Counted from the stretch's first letter, positions 1 through 8,308 are shown. The stretch is DNA of 64,000 nucleotides from Photobacterium frigidiphilum (GCF_003025615.1 NZ_PYMJ01000032.1:1-64000), one strand, 5' to 3'. Made by a program: numbers and translations. Notes: generated by a model not told the origin, from the letters alone.

Positions 1-119
1 CAGAAGATTGTGAGTACTACATGTGTGGTCCACCTATGATGAACGCAGCTGTTATCGGCATGCTGAAAGATCTAGGTGTTGAAGATGAAAACATCCTACT
101 GGATGACTTCGGTGGCTAA
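1..119 (+). CDS. nqrF: Na+-translocating NADH:quinone reductase subunit F, C-terminal end (partial)
   Basis: The window opens inside this gene; 39 codons remain before TAA. The translation contains [18 protein letters not shown] and ends LLDDFGG, the typical end of NqrF. The CGPPMM stretch is the NADH-binding motif of the ferredoxin-reductase domain. NqrF accepts electrons from NADH for the Nqr sodium pump in the inner membrane. It is normally the last nqr structural gene, and a terminator-like hairpin follows at once. Only the C-terminus is visible, so nothing can be said about the rest. Confidence 0.93.
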
Positions 120-141
120 TTAGCCATTGCTGTAAAAAATA

Positions 142-177
142 TTGGCTGGCTCCACATGGGGGCAGCCAAGTTCTTTT
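142..177 (+). terminator. Rho-independent terminator after nqrF
   Basis: Stem TTGGCTGGCTCC, loop ACAT, stem GGGGGCAGCCAA with minor mismatches, then a T-rich stretch (GTTCTTTTCT). It lies 23 bases after the nqrF stop, so it probably ends the nqr transcript. Confidence 0.7.
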
Positions 178-715
178 CTAGGTGATAAATATGGTGTAGT
201 CAGTCAAGGTTAAACGTCACAAAAACTGAAGTGTTTCTTATAAATAAAAACAAAAAACAATATATTGTAAACATCTGACATATCTTCTCATAACTATACT
301 TTAGGATTAGTTCTACATGTGTTTGATATTCACTCAAACACCTCGAATTACTCCTAAATCATTAGTTGTACCACGGCTAATCCCCTATAATACTCGGCCT
401 TCATTGAGGGTTTCATTAGTTTTAATAAGGTTATTATAGAGATAGCCAGCAGACATTGTTGCTTAATGCCAGCATGGATACACTTGATATGACCACGGAA
501 CTGTCAATCACAAACATCCCATACACAGTTGTTTGTCGAACTCACCATTATCACTCTCTACATCGTATCGTTTCGCAATCATCTTTTTTTGCTGCGTCAC
601 GTATGTAGTTCGCTTGTTGCGCGTTCTCTCTCATCGGTTTTACCGGTACATGGAAGATATGACACTCAGACCCTTTGAAGGCTATAACACTATACCTATA
701 AAGGAGATGTCCACT
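178..715. other. Long non-coding stretch before the serine permease gene
   Basis: About 540 bases without a convincing gene. An open frame in the permease frame extends back to 533, but its product has no permease character and no ribosome binding site, so it is read here as 5' untranslated leader. The stretch probably holds the permease promoter. I see no clear riboswitch or strong hairpin. Confidence 0.4.
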
Positions 716-2008
716 ATGGACTCTGTTAAAAACAATACAGCGAATACTTCGGCAAGCAGCGTAAAAAAATTGGGGTGGAGTAAAAGTGACACCGTATGGG
801 TACTTGGTTTATACGGTACAGCCGTAGGTGCTGGTACACTGTTTCTTCCAATTAATGCTGGTGTGGGTGGTTTACTCCCTCTGATCATGATGACAGTGCT
901 TGCACTTCCTATGACTTTCTTTGCTCACCGCGCCATGACACGTTTCGTTTTATCAAGTGCAAACCCAGGTGCAGATATCACTGAGGTAGTTGAAGAACAC
1001 TTTGGTGTGGGTATGGGTAAAGTGATTACTTTGTTGTATTTCTTCGCTATCTATCCAATTCTATTGGTATACAGTGTTGCTTTGACTAACACAGTTGAAA
1101 GCTTCATGGTAAACCAGTTAGGGATTATGCCTCCAGCACGTGCTTTACTTGCTTTAGGCTTGATTATTGCTTTAATGGCGATTGTACGTTTAGGCGAGCA
1201 ATTAATTATCAAAGCCATGAGTATATTGGTGTTTCCGTTTGTAGCAGTGCTTTTGATGCTGGCGATGTATTTGGTTCCTTACTGGAACGGCTCAATTTTC
1301 GAGAACGTTATGCCGACTGACGGTGGTTACAGCACCATCATGATGGCGGTATGGTTGATTTTACCTGTGATGGTTTTCTCTTTTAACCATTCTCCAGTGA
1401 TTTCATCATTTGCAGTGGCAAAACAGAAAGAATATGGTGCCGATGCAGAAATACAATGTTCGCGAATTTTAGCTCGTAGCCACATTATGATGGTTGCCAC
1501 AGTGATGTTCTTCGTATTCAGCTGTGTACTTAGCTTATCACCAGAAAACTTGGCTGAAGCAAAAGCACAGAACGTTTCTATTCTAACGTACTTGGCAAAT
1601 CACTTTGACACTCCAGTCATTGCTTATGCAGCACCAGTTGTAGCAATTATCGCGATCACTAAATCTTTCTTAGGTCACTATTTAGGTGCCAGCGAAGGCT
1701 TGAATGGTTTGGTCGTAAAAGTTGCACGAGGCCGCGGTAAAACGATCGCACCCAAAACACTGAATACCTTCACTGCATTGTTTATGTTGCTGACCACTTG
1801 GGCTGTAGCAACGATTAACCCAAGCATTTTAGGAATGATTGAAAGCCTTGGCGGACCGATTATTGCGATGCTGCTGTTCATTATGCCGATGTACGCTATC
1901 AAGAAAGTACCTGCTATGCGTAAGTACTCTGGCGCATTGAGCAATGTCTTTGTTACAGTGATTGGTTTATGTTCAATATCTGCGATTTTCTACTCTCTCG
2001 CACAGTAA
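716..2008 (+). CDS. HAAAP-family serine/threonine permease (SdaC-like)
   Basis: Inner-membrane amino acid permease of 430 residues, matching E. coli SdaC (about 429). It is polytopic, with an N-terminal segment (TVWVLGLYGTAVGAGTLFLP) typical of the hydroxy/aromatic amino acid permease family, and serine/threonine-proton symport is the likely role. The frame is open from 533, but AAGGAG at 701-706 sits 9 bases before the ATG at 716 and the extra 61 residues look like leader. A terminator follows at 2051. It stands alone, with no serine deaminase gene beside it, so the substrate is inferred from family only. Confidence 0.85.
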   Translation: MDSVKNNTANTSASSVKKLGWSKSDTVWVLGLYGTAVGAGTLFLPINAGVGGLLPLIMMTVLALPMTFFAHRAMTRFVLSSANPGADITEVVEEHFGVGMGKVITLLYFFAIYPILLVYSVALTNTVESFMVNQLGIMPPARALLALGLIIALMAIVRLGEQLIIKAMSILVFPFVAVLLMLAMYLVPYWNGSIFENVMPTDGGYSTIMMAVWLILPVMVFSFNHSPVISSFAVAKQKEYGADAEIQCSRILARSHIMMVATVMFFVFSCVLSLSPENLAEAKAQNVSILTYLANHFDTPVIAYAAPVVAIIAITKSFLGHYLGASEGLNGLVVKVARGRGKTIAPKTLNTFTALFMLLTTWAVATINPSILGMIESLGGPIIAMLLFIMPMYAIKKVPAMRKYSGALSNVFVTVIGLCSISAIFYSLAQ

Positions 2009-2050
2009 TGACAAACCGTAAGTAACAGAAAAAAAGCATAATAACGATTA

Positions 2051-2083
2051 ATGCCGTTCACTTAAGGTGAACGGCATTTTTAT
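2051..2083 (+). terminator. Rho-independent terminator of the permease gene
   Basis: Perfect 11-bp stem (ATGCCGTTCAC / GTGAACGGCAT) with a five-base loop followed by TTTTATT. Confidence 0.85.
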
Positions 2084-2148
2084 TGCCTGTTATTTATCGC
2101 TTGTGTTGAATATCTAAGCTTCTTTTTGAAGAAGCTCGAATAGCATAC

Positions 2149-2682
2149 TTATCGCACGCGCGTGAAATGACTTTGCACTAGCTGGTTAATAAGGGTTTCA
2201 CTACCCGTTAGCTCAAACGATCGTGGGGTAACTAATTTGCCGAACAATGGCGATCCACCGCCTAACAATACAGGAATGGTTGTGATAATCATTTCATCAA
2301 TCAGATCTTCTTTTAGGAAGTTCTGAATCGTGATACCACCATCAATGTATAGGTTGTTGTAACCTTGTTCATTGAGCGATGCTACTACAGTGGTGAGTGG
2401 GCCTTTCACGAGAAATATTTTGTCTTCATACCCTTCAGGTACACGTGTCATCGTGTTACTTAATACGAATACTGGTCGAGTATAAGGCCAGTCGCAATCA
2501 AAACTCAGCACCATATCCAGTGTGTTACGGCCCATCACTAACGCATCAATACGCTCAATGAAATTGTTATAGCCGAGATCAGAGCCGTCAGGGTTAGGTG
2601 TGGCATGTAACCAATCGATAGATCCATTTTTATCTGCAATATAGCCATCAAGGCTGGTGGCTATATATACAATGTTTGACAT
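2149..2682 (-). CDS. RibD C-terminal / dihydrofolate reductase-like protein
   Basis: 177 residues of the stand-alone RibD-C (bacterial bifunctional deaminase-reductase C-terminal) family, like YwjB/YyaP. It starts with the family hallmark IATSLDGYIADKNGSIDWL, has MGRNTLDMVL in the middle, and then LYIDGGITIQNFL and IPVLLGGGSPLFG near the end, all part of the NADPH-binding reductase fold. The physiological substrate of these stand-alone proteins is generally unknown. GGGAG lies 6 bases before the ATG. It is divergent from a TetR gene with a palindromic site between them, so it is probably that regulator's target. Confidence 0.85.
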   Translation of the reverse strand: MSNIVYIATSLDGYIADKNGSIDWLHATPNPDGSDLGYNNFIERIDALVMGRNTLDMVLSFDCDWPYTRPVFVLSNTMTRVPEGYEDKIFLVKGPLTTVVASLNEQGYNNLYIDGGITIQNFLKEDLIDEMIITTIPVLLGGGSPLFGKLVTPRSFELTGSETLINQLVQSHFTRVR

Positions 2683-2705
2683 GGTTAACTCCCGTTAAAT
2701 AGTAC

Positions 2706-2718
2706 TATACCCAAGTTA
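2706..2718. repeat. Short copy of a dispersed motif (TATACCCAAGTTA)
   Basis: Thirteen bases that match the outer end of the inverted repeat at 9350-9423 and one side of the palindrome at 58711-58724. Probably a half copy of a small intergenic repeat family. Confidence 0.3.
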
Positions 2719-2771
2719 TAATCAACACTTAGCGTGTATGGCTTGCATTTGAATTGCGTTGCTCTACAATA

Positions 2772-2786
2772 TTCTACAGTGTAGAA
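2772..2786. promoter_or_regulatory. 15-bp perfect palindrome, probable TetR operator
   Basis: TTCTACAGTGTAGAA, perfect around a central G, in the divergent intergenic region between the reductase-like gene and the TetR gene, 29 bases before the regulator's ATG. Size, symmetry and position suit a TetR-family operator. No binding data can be inferred. Confidence 0.55.
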
Positions 2787-2814
2787 ATTAAGGTTAGTTT
2801 ATCGGGGAGAGTGA

Positions 2815-3381
2815 ATGTCTGTCAAGGAAAAGAAACGAGGTCGTCCAAGTGGAACATCGGGGCAATTGAGCGCAGATAAAATCATTGTTGCAGCGAAGTC
2901 TTTGATGAAAGATGACGCGAAAATTCCCAGTATCCGTAAATTAGCGGGTAGCTTAGATGTGGATGCTATGGCGATTTATCATTATTTTGCGAATAAGAAT
3001 GCGTTGTTGGAAGCGGTAACCGTCTCGCTCATTGAAGCCATTTATGAACCGAAAGGCAGTGAAGCTTGGCAAACAGAATTGACTACATTGTGTAATAGCT
3101 ATTTGTCGTTGTTACAAGCACATCCTGGTTTGCTACAAACCTTCTTAGGGATGACGTCGACAGGACCTGCCAATGTGTTTGTGGATCGCTTTTATATGGC
3201 TATCGCGGCATTGAATCTTACGCCCGAACAAGTGAAAGATGCATTGGATCTGCTAGTGGATTACTTACATGGCTTTGCTTTGTCTCTAGAGTGTAGTGGG
3301 GCAGCGAGTGGTTTGACAATAGTACACGCTGAAGGGCCATTACGTTTTTATATTTACGCCCTCGAAAAACAAAGCGTATGA
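2815..3381 (+). CDS. TetR/AcrR-family transcriptional regulator
   Basis: 188 residues. A basic start (KKRGRPSG) leads to a TetR helix-turn-helix at about residues 20-65, including IRKLAGSLDVDAMAIYHYF with the typical YHYF recognition helix. The C-terminal ligand domain is not family-specific. The RBS GGGGAG is well placed. It is divergent from the RibD-like reductase with a perfect palindrome between, so autoregulation and control of the reductase are likely. Ligand unknown. Confidence 0.88.
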   Translation: MSVKEKKRGRPSGTSGQLSADKIIVAAKSLMKDDAKIPSIRKLAGSLDVDAMAIYHYFANKNALLEAVTVSLIEAIYEPKGSEAWQTELTTLCNSYLSLLQAHPGLLQTFLGMTSTGPANVFVDRFYMAIAALNLTPEQVKDALDLLVDYLHGFALSLECSGAASGLTIVHAEGPLRFYIYALEKQSV

Positions 3382-3424
3382 CGAAACGTAGATGATAATA
3401 AAAGTGATCTGCCATAAAAATAAT

Positions 3425-3448
3425 AAGGCGATCATCGCTGATCGCCTT
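3425..3448. terminator. Hairpin between convergent genes
   Basis: 10-bp stem AAGGCGATCA / TGATCGCCTT with loop TCGC. On the minus strand it is followed by TTATTATTTTTA, so it best serves the MFS gene but may act both ways. Confidence 0.7.
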
Positions 3449-3502
3449 CGAGTGATTTTCTGAATTGATGTGCTTTGTGCTTAAACGTGTTTCACTTTGT
3501 GT

Positions 3503-4699
3503 TTAAGCATTTGTTGTGACCGTTATTCGTACCTTTTTGTCAGCGTGTTTATCCAATGCGCCGCTTAGACGGGTTAGCAATAAAGCGATAATCACAATGA
3601 TAGCGCCGATCCAAGTGGTATTCATCAAATCAGATTTTGCGACAATCATACCGCCTCCCCATGATCCCAGTGCAATTCCGACATTGAATGCTGCAATGTT
3701 TAAACCAGATGCAACATCAACCGCATCTGGGGTATATTTTTCTGCCAATTTCACTACGTAAACTTGTAGTCCCGGTACGTTACCAAAGGCGAATGCACCC
3801 CAAATTAAAATAGTGATAACGGCGGTAATTGGGTTGGATGCAGTAAAAGTAAAAGTGAATAACACCGCAGCTAGGCCTGAAAATATAATGGTCAGCGCTT
3901 TTATTGGCCCCATTTTATCGGCCATTTTGCCGCCCCAGATATTACCGACAGCAACTGATGCGCCATATACCAACATAATTAGACCTATCATGCTGGAATC
4001 AAAGCCCGAGACATCTTCTAAGATAGAAGCCAAGTAAGTGAAAGCAGTGAATGAGCCGCCGTAACCAACTGCTGTAATTGCGTACACCAATAACAAACGT
4101 GGTTGAGTTAAGACTTTTAACTGCGCAGACAGTTTGGCTGCTGGTGGTTGTTTTAGGTTATTCGGAACTAACACCATACTGCCGACAAGGGCGATTAGAC
4201 CAAGAATAGCAACGACTAAGAACGTAGCTTGCCAGCCGTAAGTTTGACCAATGTAAGTGCCCAGAGGTACGCCAGTGACCAAAGCGACGGTTAATCCGGT
4301 AAACATGATGGCAATTGCGCTAGCCGCTTTTTCTTTCGAGACCAAGCCTGTTGCTATCGTCGAACCAATAGAGAAAAAGACACCGTGCGCCAAACCCGTC
4401 AAAATACGCGCCGCGATTAACGTGTTATAACCAGGGGCTTGCCATGCAAGTACATTACCTGCAACAAACAAACTCATGACTGCCAGTAAGACATGCTTAC
4501 GGTTCCACTTGCCAGTTAATGCCGTGAGCACTGGAGCACCAACGGCAACACCTAAGGCGTATAAACTGACGAGTAATCCTGCAGAGGGAAGGGAAACGTG
4601 TAAATCATTTGCCATGGTCGGAATCAATCCGACGATAACAAATTCTGTAGTGCCGATGGCAAAGGCGCTAAGCGTCAATGCAAGAAGTGCTAATGGCAT
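3503..4699 (-). CDS. MFS transporter, DHA1 family (YdhP/AraJ-like)
   Basis: 398-residue inner-membrane protein with about 12 transmembrane helices. N-terminal FAIGTTEFVIVGLIPTMA and RILTGLAHGVFFSIGSTIA are characteristic of the AraJ/YdhP/SotB-type drug or sugar efflux branch of the major facilitator superfamily. It is divergent from a LysR gene at 4869, a common pairing in which the regulator controls the exporter. Substrate cannot be told from sequence. Confidence 0.87.
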   Translation of the reverse strand: MPLALLALTLSAFAIGTTEFVIVGLIPTMANDLHVSLPSAGLLVSLYALGVAVGAPVLTALTGKWNRKHVLLAVMSLFVAGNVLAWQAPGYNTLIAARILTGLAHGVFFSIGSTIATGLVSKEKAASAIAIMFTGLTVALVTGVPLGTYIGQTYGWQATFLVVAILGLIALVGSMVLVPNNLKQPPAAKLSAQLKVLTQPRLLLVYAITAVGYGGSFTAFTYLASILEDVSGFDSSMIGLIMLVYGASVAVGNIWGGKMADKMGPIKALTIIFSGLAAVLFTFTFTASNPITAVITILIWGAFAFGNVPGLQVYVVKLAEKYTPDAVDVASGLNIAAFNVGIALGSWGGGMIVAKSDLMNTTWIGAIIVIIALLLTRLSGALDKHADKKVRITVTTNA

Positions 4700-4775
4700 A
4701 ATATAATCTCGACGTTGAATAAAGAAAGCAACGTGCTTTCCGTTAATGAACTAAATGATGCGTGCATTATTCGCG

Positions 4776-4850
4776 ATTACAACTTTGTGAAAAACAGTGC
4801 TACTTACAAATTACTTTTGTTATTATTGCAATAGTTCTGGGTGTTGTAAT
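4776..4850. promoter_or_regulatory. Divergent MFS/LysR control region with inverted repeats
   Basis: ATTACAAC at 4776-4783 and GTTGTAAT at 4843-4850 form widely spaced 8-bp inverted arms. Between them TTACAAA and TTTGTTA form a looser dyad of the size LysR proteins prefer. The placement between the two divergent genes suggests LysR binding. Confidence 0.4.
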
Positions 4851-4868
4851 GATATGAAGGGATAAACT

Positions 4869-5750
4869 GTGCTCACACGTTCGGACGATTTAACCATTTT
4901 GCTAATGGTTGTTGACTGCGGCGGGTTCTCTGCTGCCGCCGATTTGTTGGATATTCAAGTTGCACGTGTATCGCGTGCGGTCAGTAAAGTGGAGAAACAA
5001 CTGGGTGTTACGATATTGAATCGCACAACCCGACGCATTGAATTAACCGATGAAGGGCGGCAATTTGTCGAGTCGGTGCGAGAGGGGTTACAACTGATTC
5101 AACGGGCAGAAGAGGATCTTGTATCTCGTGGTGAGTTACCCAAAGGACGTTTACGTGTAGATGCTGCTAGTCCATTTGTTTTCCATCAATTAGTACCCTT
5201 GATTCAAGCGTTTAAAGTTGAGTATCCTGATATTGAGTTGGTGCTGACGTCCAACGAAGGTTTTGTTGATTTGTTAGAGAAGAAAACAGATGTAGCAATT
5301 CGTATTGGCATGCTTACAGATTCAACTTTGCATGCTCGTTCATTGGGAAAGAGCCCGTTGTATATTGTTGCGTCATCAGAATACCTTGCGCGACGAGGAA
5401 TGCCACAAAAGCCAGATGGGCTGAACAGGCATGAGCTTATTGGCTTTACTGGGGCAAAAGTGTTGAATCATTGGCCGTTGAAAGGTTTCCAATATATTGA
5501 ACCGACAATTATGTCAAGTAACGGTGAAACGGTGCGACAGTTGGCAATTGCTGGGAATGGCATAGCGTGCTTATCTGGCTTTATGGTCAAAGATGATCTT
5601 GAGACTGGACGATTGGTCGCGATATTAGAGTCTGACAAACTCCTCAATACAGGCCGAGAGCAAGTTAATGCGGTGTACTATCAATCATCTTCTGTGGCAC
5701 GACGTATTTCAGCGTTTATTGATTTTATTAAGCCTAAGCTAAGTTTATAA
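4869..5750 (+). CDS. LysR-family transcriptional regulator
   Basis: 293 residues with an N-terminal winged helix (residues about 5-62, containing GGFSAAADLLDIQVARVSRAVSKVE as two overlapping parts of the HTH) and a type 2 periplasmic-binding-like effector domain (from about 90). The subgroup resembles regulators that act on a neighbouring divergent MFS gene. Effector not predictable. Confidence 0.88.
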   Translation: MLTRSDDLTILLMVVDCGGFSAAADLLDIQVARVSRAVSKVEKQLGVTILNRTTRRIELTDEGRQFVESVREGLQLIQRAEEDLVSRGELPKGRLRVDAASPFVFHQLVPLIQAFKVEYPDIELVLTSNEGFVDLLEKKTDVAIRIGMLTDSTLHARSLGKSPLYIVASSEYLARRGMPQKPDGLNRHELIGFTGAKVLNHWPLKGFQYIEPTIMSSNGETVRQLAIAGNGIACLSGFMVKDDLETGRLVAILESDKLLNTGREQVNAVYYQSSSVARRISAFIDFIKPKLSL

Positions 5751-5825
5751 CACGTTAATTAGCAGTTATAAGTTCCGTCATAGTTGTCGAAAACGTTCAC
5801 TTATCAATTTACATTGTTTGAGATC

Positions 5826-5853
5826 GGCGGTTTAACTTGGGCGGCTTAACTTG
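5826..5853. repeat. Tandem 14-base direct repeat
   Basis: GGCGGTTTAACTTG is followed directly by GGCGGCTTAACTTG (13 of 14 identical), upstream of the DsbA-like gene. It may be a paired regulator site or just a local slippage product. Confidence 0.5.
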
Positions 5854-5909
5854 AATGTATTCGAGCGAGTTTGCTACTGTGGAGCATCAGATTAGAAAGG
5901 ACTCACATT

Positions 5910-6527
5910 ATGTCGGCAACAAAACCTACCTTGTATTATGTCTATGATCCTATGTGCTCGTGGTGCTGGGGATACAAGCCTGTTTGGCTAAAGATTAAAG
6001 AAGCGGTTACAGATGACGTCGAGATTGTGTATGTATTGGGTGGATTAGCCCCAGATTCAGATGTACCGATGTCAGAAACGATGCAGCAGCAAATTGCGTC
6101 GTATTGGAAGAAGATAGAAAATTACCTCGGTACCCAGTTCAATTATGATTTCTGGCACCAAAACACACCACGTCGATCTACTTATCCAGCCTGTCGTGCC
6201 ATCCTTGCGGCTCGTGAGCAAAGGGCTGAACCTGCCATACTAGATGCGATTCAACATGCGTATTATCTTGATGCGAAGAACCCGAGTGATAATGACATTT
6301 TGATTGGTTTAGCAAAAAGCATCGGCTTAGATTACGATAAATTCGAAGCGGACTTTTTATCGCCAACGACACATGATGCCTTGTTGCGTGAAATTGCTTT
6401 TGCGCGCTCGATAGGAGGTAACAGTTTCCCGTCTCTATTTATGCAAACAGAAAAAGGTGTAGGGGAATTGATGATCAATTATGAAGATGCGAAAGCGACG
6501 ATTGCACAAATAAAAAGTGTGATCTAA
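5910..6527 (+). CDS. DsbA-family thiol oxidoreductase-like protein (CSWC active site)
   Basis: 205 residues from the ATG at 5910, which has AGAAAGG about 9 bases upstream. The frame is open back to 5871, but the extra 13 residues lack support. YDPMCSWCWGY places a CxxC redox motif at residues 16-19 directly after the first strand, as in DsbA-family/FrnE-like proteins. There is no signal peptide, so it is probably cytoplasmic, unlike periplasmic DsbA. Partner proteins are unknown. Confidence 0.82.
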   Translation: MSATKPTLYYVYDPMCSWCWGYKPVWLKIKEAVTDDVEIVYVLGGLAPDSDVPMSETMQQQIASYWKKIENYLGTQFNYDFWHQNTPRRSTYPACRAILAAREQRAEPAILDAIQHAYYLDAKNPSDNDILIGLAKSIGLDYDKFEADFLSPTTHDALLREIAFARSIGGNSFPSLFMQTEKGVGELMINYEDAKATIAQIKSVI

Positions 6528-6551
6528 CTGCCTGTCACTGTAAATTGATGG

Positions 6552-6585
6552 AAGTGGCGCCATTTCTGGCGTCACTTTAAATAAG
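6552..6585. terminator. Hairpin between convergent genes
   Basis: 11-bp stem AAGTGGCGCCA / TGGCGTCACTT (one G-T pair), loop TTTC, then TAAATAAG. The T-run is weak but the position between convergent genes fits a terminator. Confidence 0.6.
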
Positions 6586-6604
6586 AGAATGTTGTGTGGG
6601 TTGA

Positions 6605-7387
6605 TTATTGCGATTGAGCTGCTAACCAGTTGGCGGTAACAGTATCAATCGGTTGGTTTTCACGTGATACTTTATAGTCTAATTCAGCAATGATTTCATT
6701 CGAGAAACGCAATGTATCTAACGTTTCTAGCTGTTCTTTGGTGAACAATTCTTTTTTACTTTCTCTGAGTAACAACACCGCACGATCGACAATGCCCAGC
6801 AACCCTTTTGGCTCTTTGATTTCACGAATATTATAACGGTAGTGCAAGAATTGCGGCTTCCAAAGCGGCACAATGAACCATTCTTTGTTTTCAACAGCTT
6901 GTTCGAAAGTACTAAAACAGGCTTCTTCAGTACCAGTATGGAATGCATACCCCGCATCATTAAGACCATATTCTTCCATCATCTTAATCGAAAAACGGGT
7001 AATACCTGCACCGGGGTTAATGCCTTGAATATCATTTTCCATTTTCTTCACGACATCAGGTTTTAATAGATCGGCCACTTCTGCGACATCCTCAGTCGGC
7101 ACATAATCAGGCACGCCCCACAATGCATATGGTTCGTAATGTAAGCCAAGTTCAATCAGCGGTTCAACTTCTTCCACTTCTGATTTATACATGCCATGAC
7201 TTGAAGGTAACCATGCCGACGTCAGTAGATCAATTTCACCGTCTTTCAGTTTTTTGAAGTTCTCTTGATGGGGAGAGTACACGCGCTCTACTTCAAATCC
7301 CATACTTTGTAATACATGCGAAATTAATGACGCTGTAATGCGATGGAAAGAGAGGTCGGTTACGCCTAATGTTAATTTCTGTGACAT
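6605..7387 (-). CDS. OpuAC-type substrate-binding domain protein without signal peptide
   Basis: 260 residues belonging to the glycine betaine/choline-type substrate-binding (OpuAC) fold: LGVTDLSFHRITASLISHVL at the start, DLLTSAWLPSSHGMY, then GINPGAGITRFSIKMMEEYGL, and PLWKPQFLHYRYNIREI, with tryptophans in the ligand-box positions. ATG at 7387 is chosen because AAGAAGG lies 8 bases upstream. The mature domain begins at once: there is no signal peptide or lipobox, and no ABC ATPase or permease is nearby. It may be a cytoplasmic binding or sensing protein. Its promoter shares a three-block motif with the ABM gene. Confidence 0.78.
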   Translation of the reverse strand: MSQKLTLGVTDLSFHRITASLISHVLQSMGFEVERVYSPHQENFKKLKDGEIDLLTSAWLPSSHGMYKSEVEEVEPLIELGLHYEPYALWGVPDYVPTEDVAEVADLLKPDVVKKMENDIQGINPGAGITRFSIKMMEEYGLNDAGYAFHTGTEEACFSTFEQAVENKEWFIVPLWKPQFLHYRYNIREIKEPKGLLGIVDRAVLLLRESKKELFTKEQLETLDTLRFSNEIIAELDYKVSRENQPIDTVTANWLAAQSQ

Positions 7388-7458
7388 GATCTTCACCTTC
7401 TTGGGTTGAATTCGTTGTTTGGATACGAGAAAAGCATAACCTCAGAATGGTGAGTTAA

Positions 7459-7502
7459 AAACAGGGTAACATTTGAAGCATTCTCTAATATTTTTTGATA
7501 AT
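7459..7502 (-). promoter_or_regulatory. Three-block promoter motif, copy 1 (OpuAC-like gene)
   Basis: Read on the minus strand: ATTATCAA, 9 bases, GAGAATG, 9 bases, TTACCCTGTTT, ending 71 bases before the start codon. The same three blocks with the same spacings occur at 8265-8308 before the ABM gene, while the spacers differ. This is the pattern of a conserved activator/promoter site. Confidence 0.6.
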
Positions 7503-7614
7503 TAAAGACACTCATCACCACCGTAGGAACTATTTGTTTGTATCGAGAGAAAATACTTTCTTGGTAATATCCTCGAATTGATTGATAGGACGTATTTTGT
7601 TTTGATTTCTATGT

Positions 7615-7890
7615 AATACCAATCTAGACAAGTATCTGATCATTCTTGCTGGTTAAAATAGCTTATAACTACGTTAGAAATTTTATAATTAGAACCACTA
7701 GTTACTTCAATTTCTGCCTTGTTATTATCAATTTTTTCTACGCAATTATCTGACCATTTACTTATCCAGAATGGTATAAACGCCAACTCATCAGTAATAC
7801 TGACCGAGCTGGTGTTGTAGTATTTATCGATACCTTGAAGGCAATAAGCGTTATTGATCGCTTATTTTTAACTTGAAAGCGCTTGGTATT
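7615..7890. mobile_element. MITE-like element or insertion-sequence remnant
   Basis: 276 bases bounded by AATACCAA (7615-7622) and its inverse TTGGTATT (7883-7890). The interior holds an open frame on the minus strand (7640-7861) with no start codon. A 37-base palindrome with the same ends lies at 30684-30720. The ends, size and lack of a gene suggest a non-autonomous element or a decayed IS. No target-site duplication is obvious, so the boundaries are tentative. Confidence 0.4.
7640..7861 (-). pseudogene. Open frame lacking a start codon (possible gene remnant)
   Basis: 73 sense codons between two stops. The translation looks protein-like (it includes SITDELAFIPFWISKWSDN and KAEIEVTSGSNYKISNVVI) but has no ATG or GTG at its head and no RBS. 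I do not recognise the family. It may be a truncated C-terminus carried inside the MITE-like element, or chance openness in AT-rich DNA. Confidence 0.25.
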
Positions 7891-7899
7891 GAAGAATGA

Positions 7900-8190
7900 C
7901 TAAGCGATCTTTGTCATTTCATTTAACTCGAAGCTTTCTACCGCACCGTCAGTGGCTGCCATGTAGTCTTTTAAGTGTTGGTTTCCCATGTGTGTTTGCC
8001 ATAGTTCACGTGATATCCAGTTCTCGTAAAACATGAAATGTGCTGGGTTTTCGTTGTCTTGGTGAAGATCGTAATTGATGCAGCCTTTTTCAGCGCGTGT
8101 CACGTCGATCAGTTTAAGTAACTCCATTTTTACTAGTTCTACTTTATCGACTTTCGCGATGATGTTTGCAACAATTGTTAGGTTAGCCAT
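7900..8190 (-). CDS. Antibiotic biosynthesis monooxygenase (ABM) domain protein
   Basis: 96 residues forming one dimeric alpha+beta barrel domain of the ABM/YgiN type. Signature parts are LTIVANIIAKVDKVELVKMEL, EKGCINYDLHQDNENPAHFMFYE (first half RAEKGCINYDLHQ) and the HLKDYM helix. Family members act as small quinol monooxygenases or heme-degrading enzymes, and the substrate here is unknown. AGGA lies 8 bases before the ATG. The promoter shares three spaced blocks with that of the OpuAC-like gene downstream, hinting at joint control. Confidence 0.82.
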   Translation of the reverse strand: MANLTIVANIIAKVDKVELVKMELLKLIDVTRAEKGCINYDLHQDNENPAHFMFYENWISRELWQTHMGNQHLKDYMAATDGAVESFELNEMTKIA

Positions 8191-8264
8191 GCTCTTGTCC
8201 TCAATATTGATTTTGTGATTTTCTTGTTCACGAGGTAAATCATAGCCCTTGTTTGTTATGTTAT

Positions 8265-8308
8265 AAACAGGGTAATGGTAAAATCATTCTCAAAAAACAT
8301 TTGATAAT
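8265..8308 (-). promoter_or_regulatory. Three-block promoter motif, copy 2 (ABM gene)
   Basis: Minus strand: ATTATCAA, 9 bases, GAGAATG, 9 bases, TTACCCTGTTT, then 74 bases to the ABM start codon. Identical blocks and spacing to 7459-7502. Confidence 0.6.

Noticed and set aside
533..715. Longer 5' start for the serine permease
   Set aside because: The extra 61 residues have no RBS and no family similarity, while AAGGAG lies 9 bases before the ATG at 716.
2815..3381. TetR gene as regulator of the MFS gene at 3503
   Set aside because: They are convergent with a terminator between, and the palindrome lies on the reductase side; the MFS gene has its own divergent LysR.
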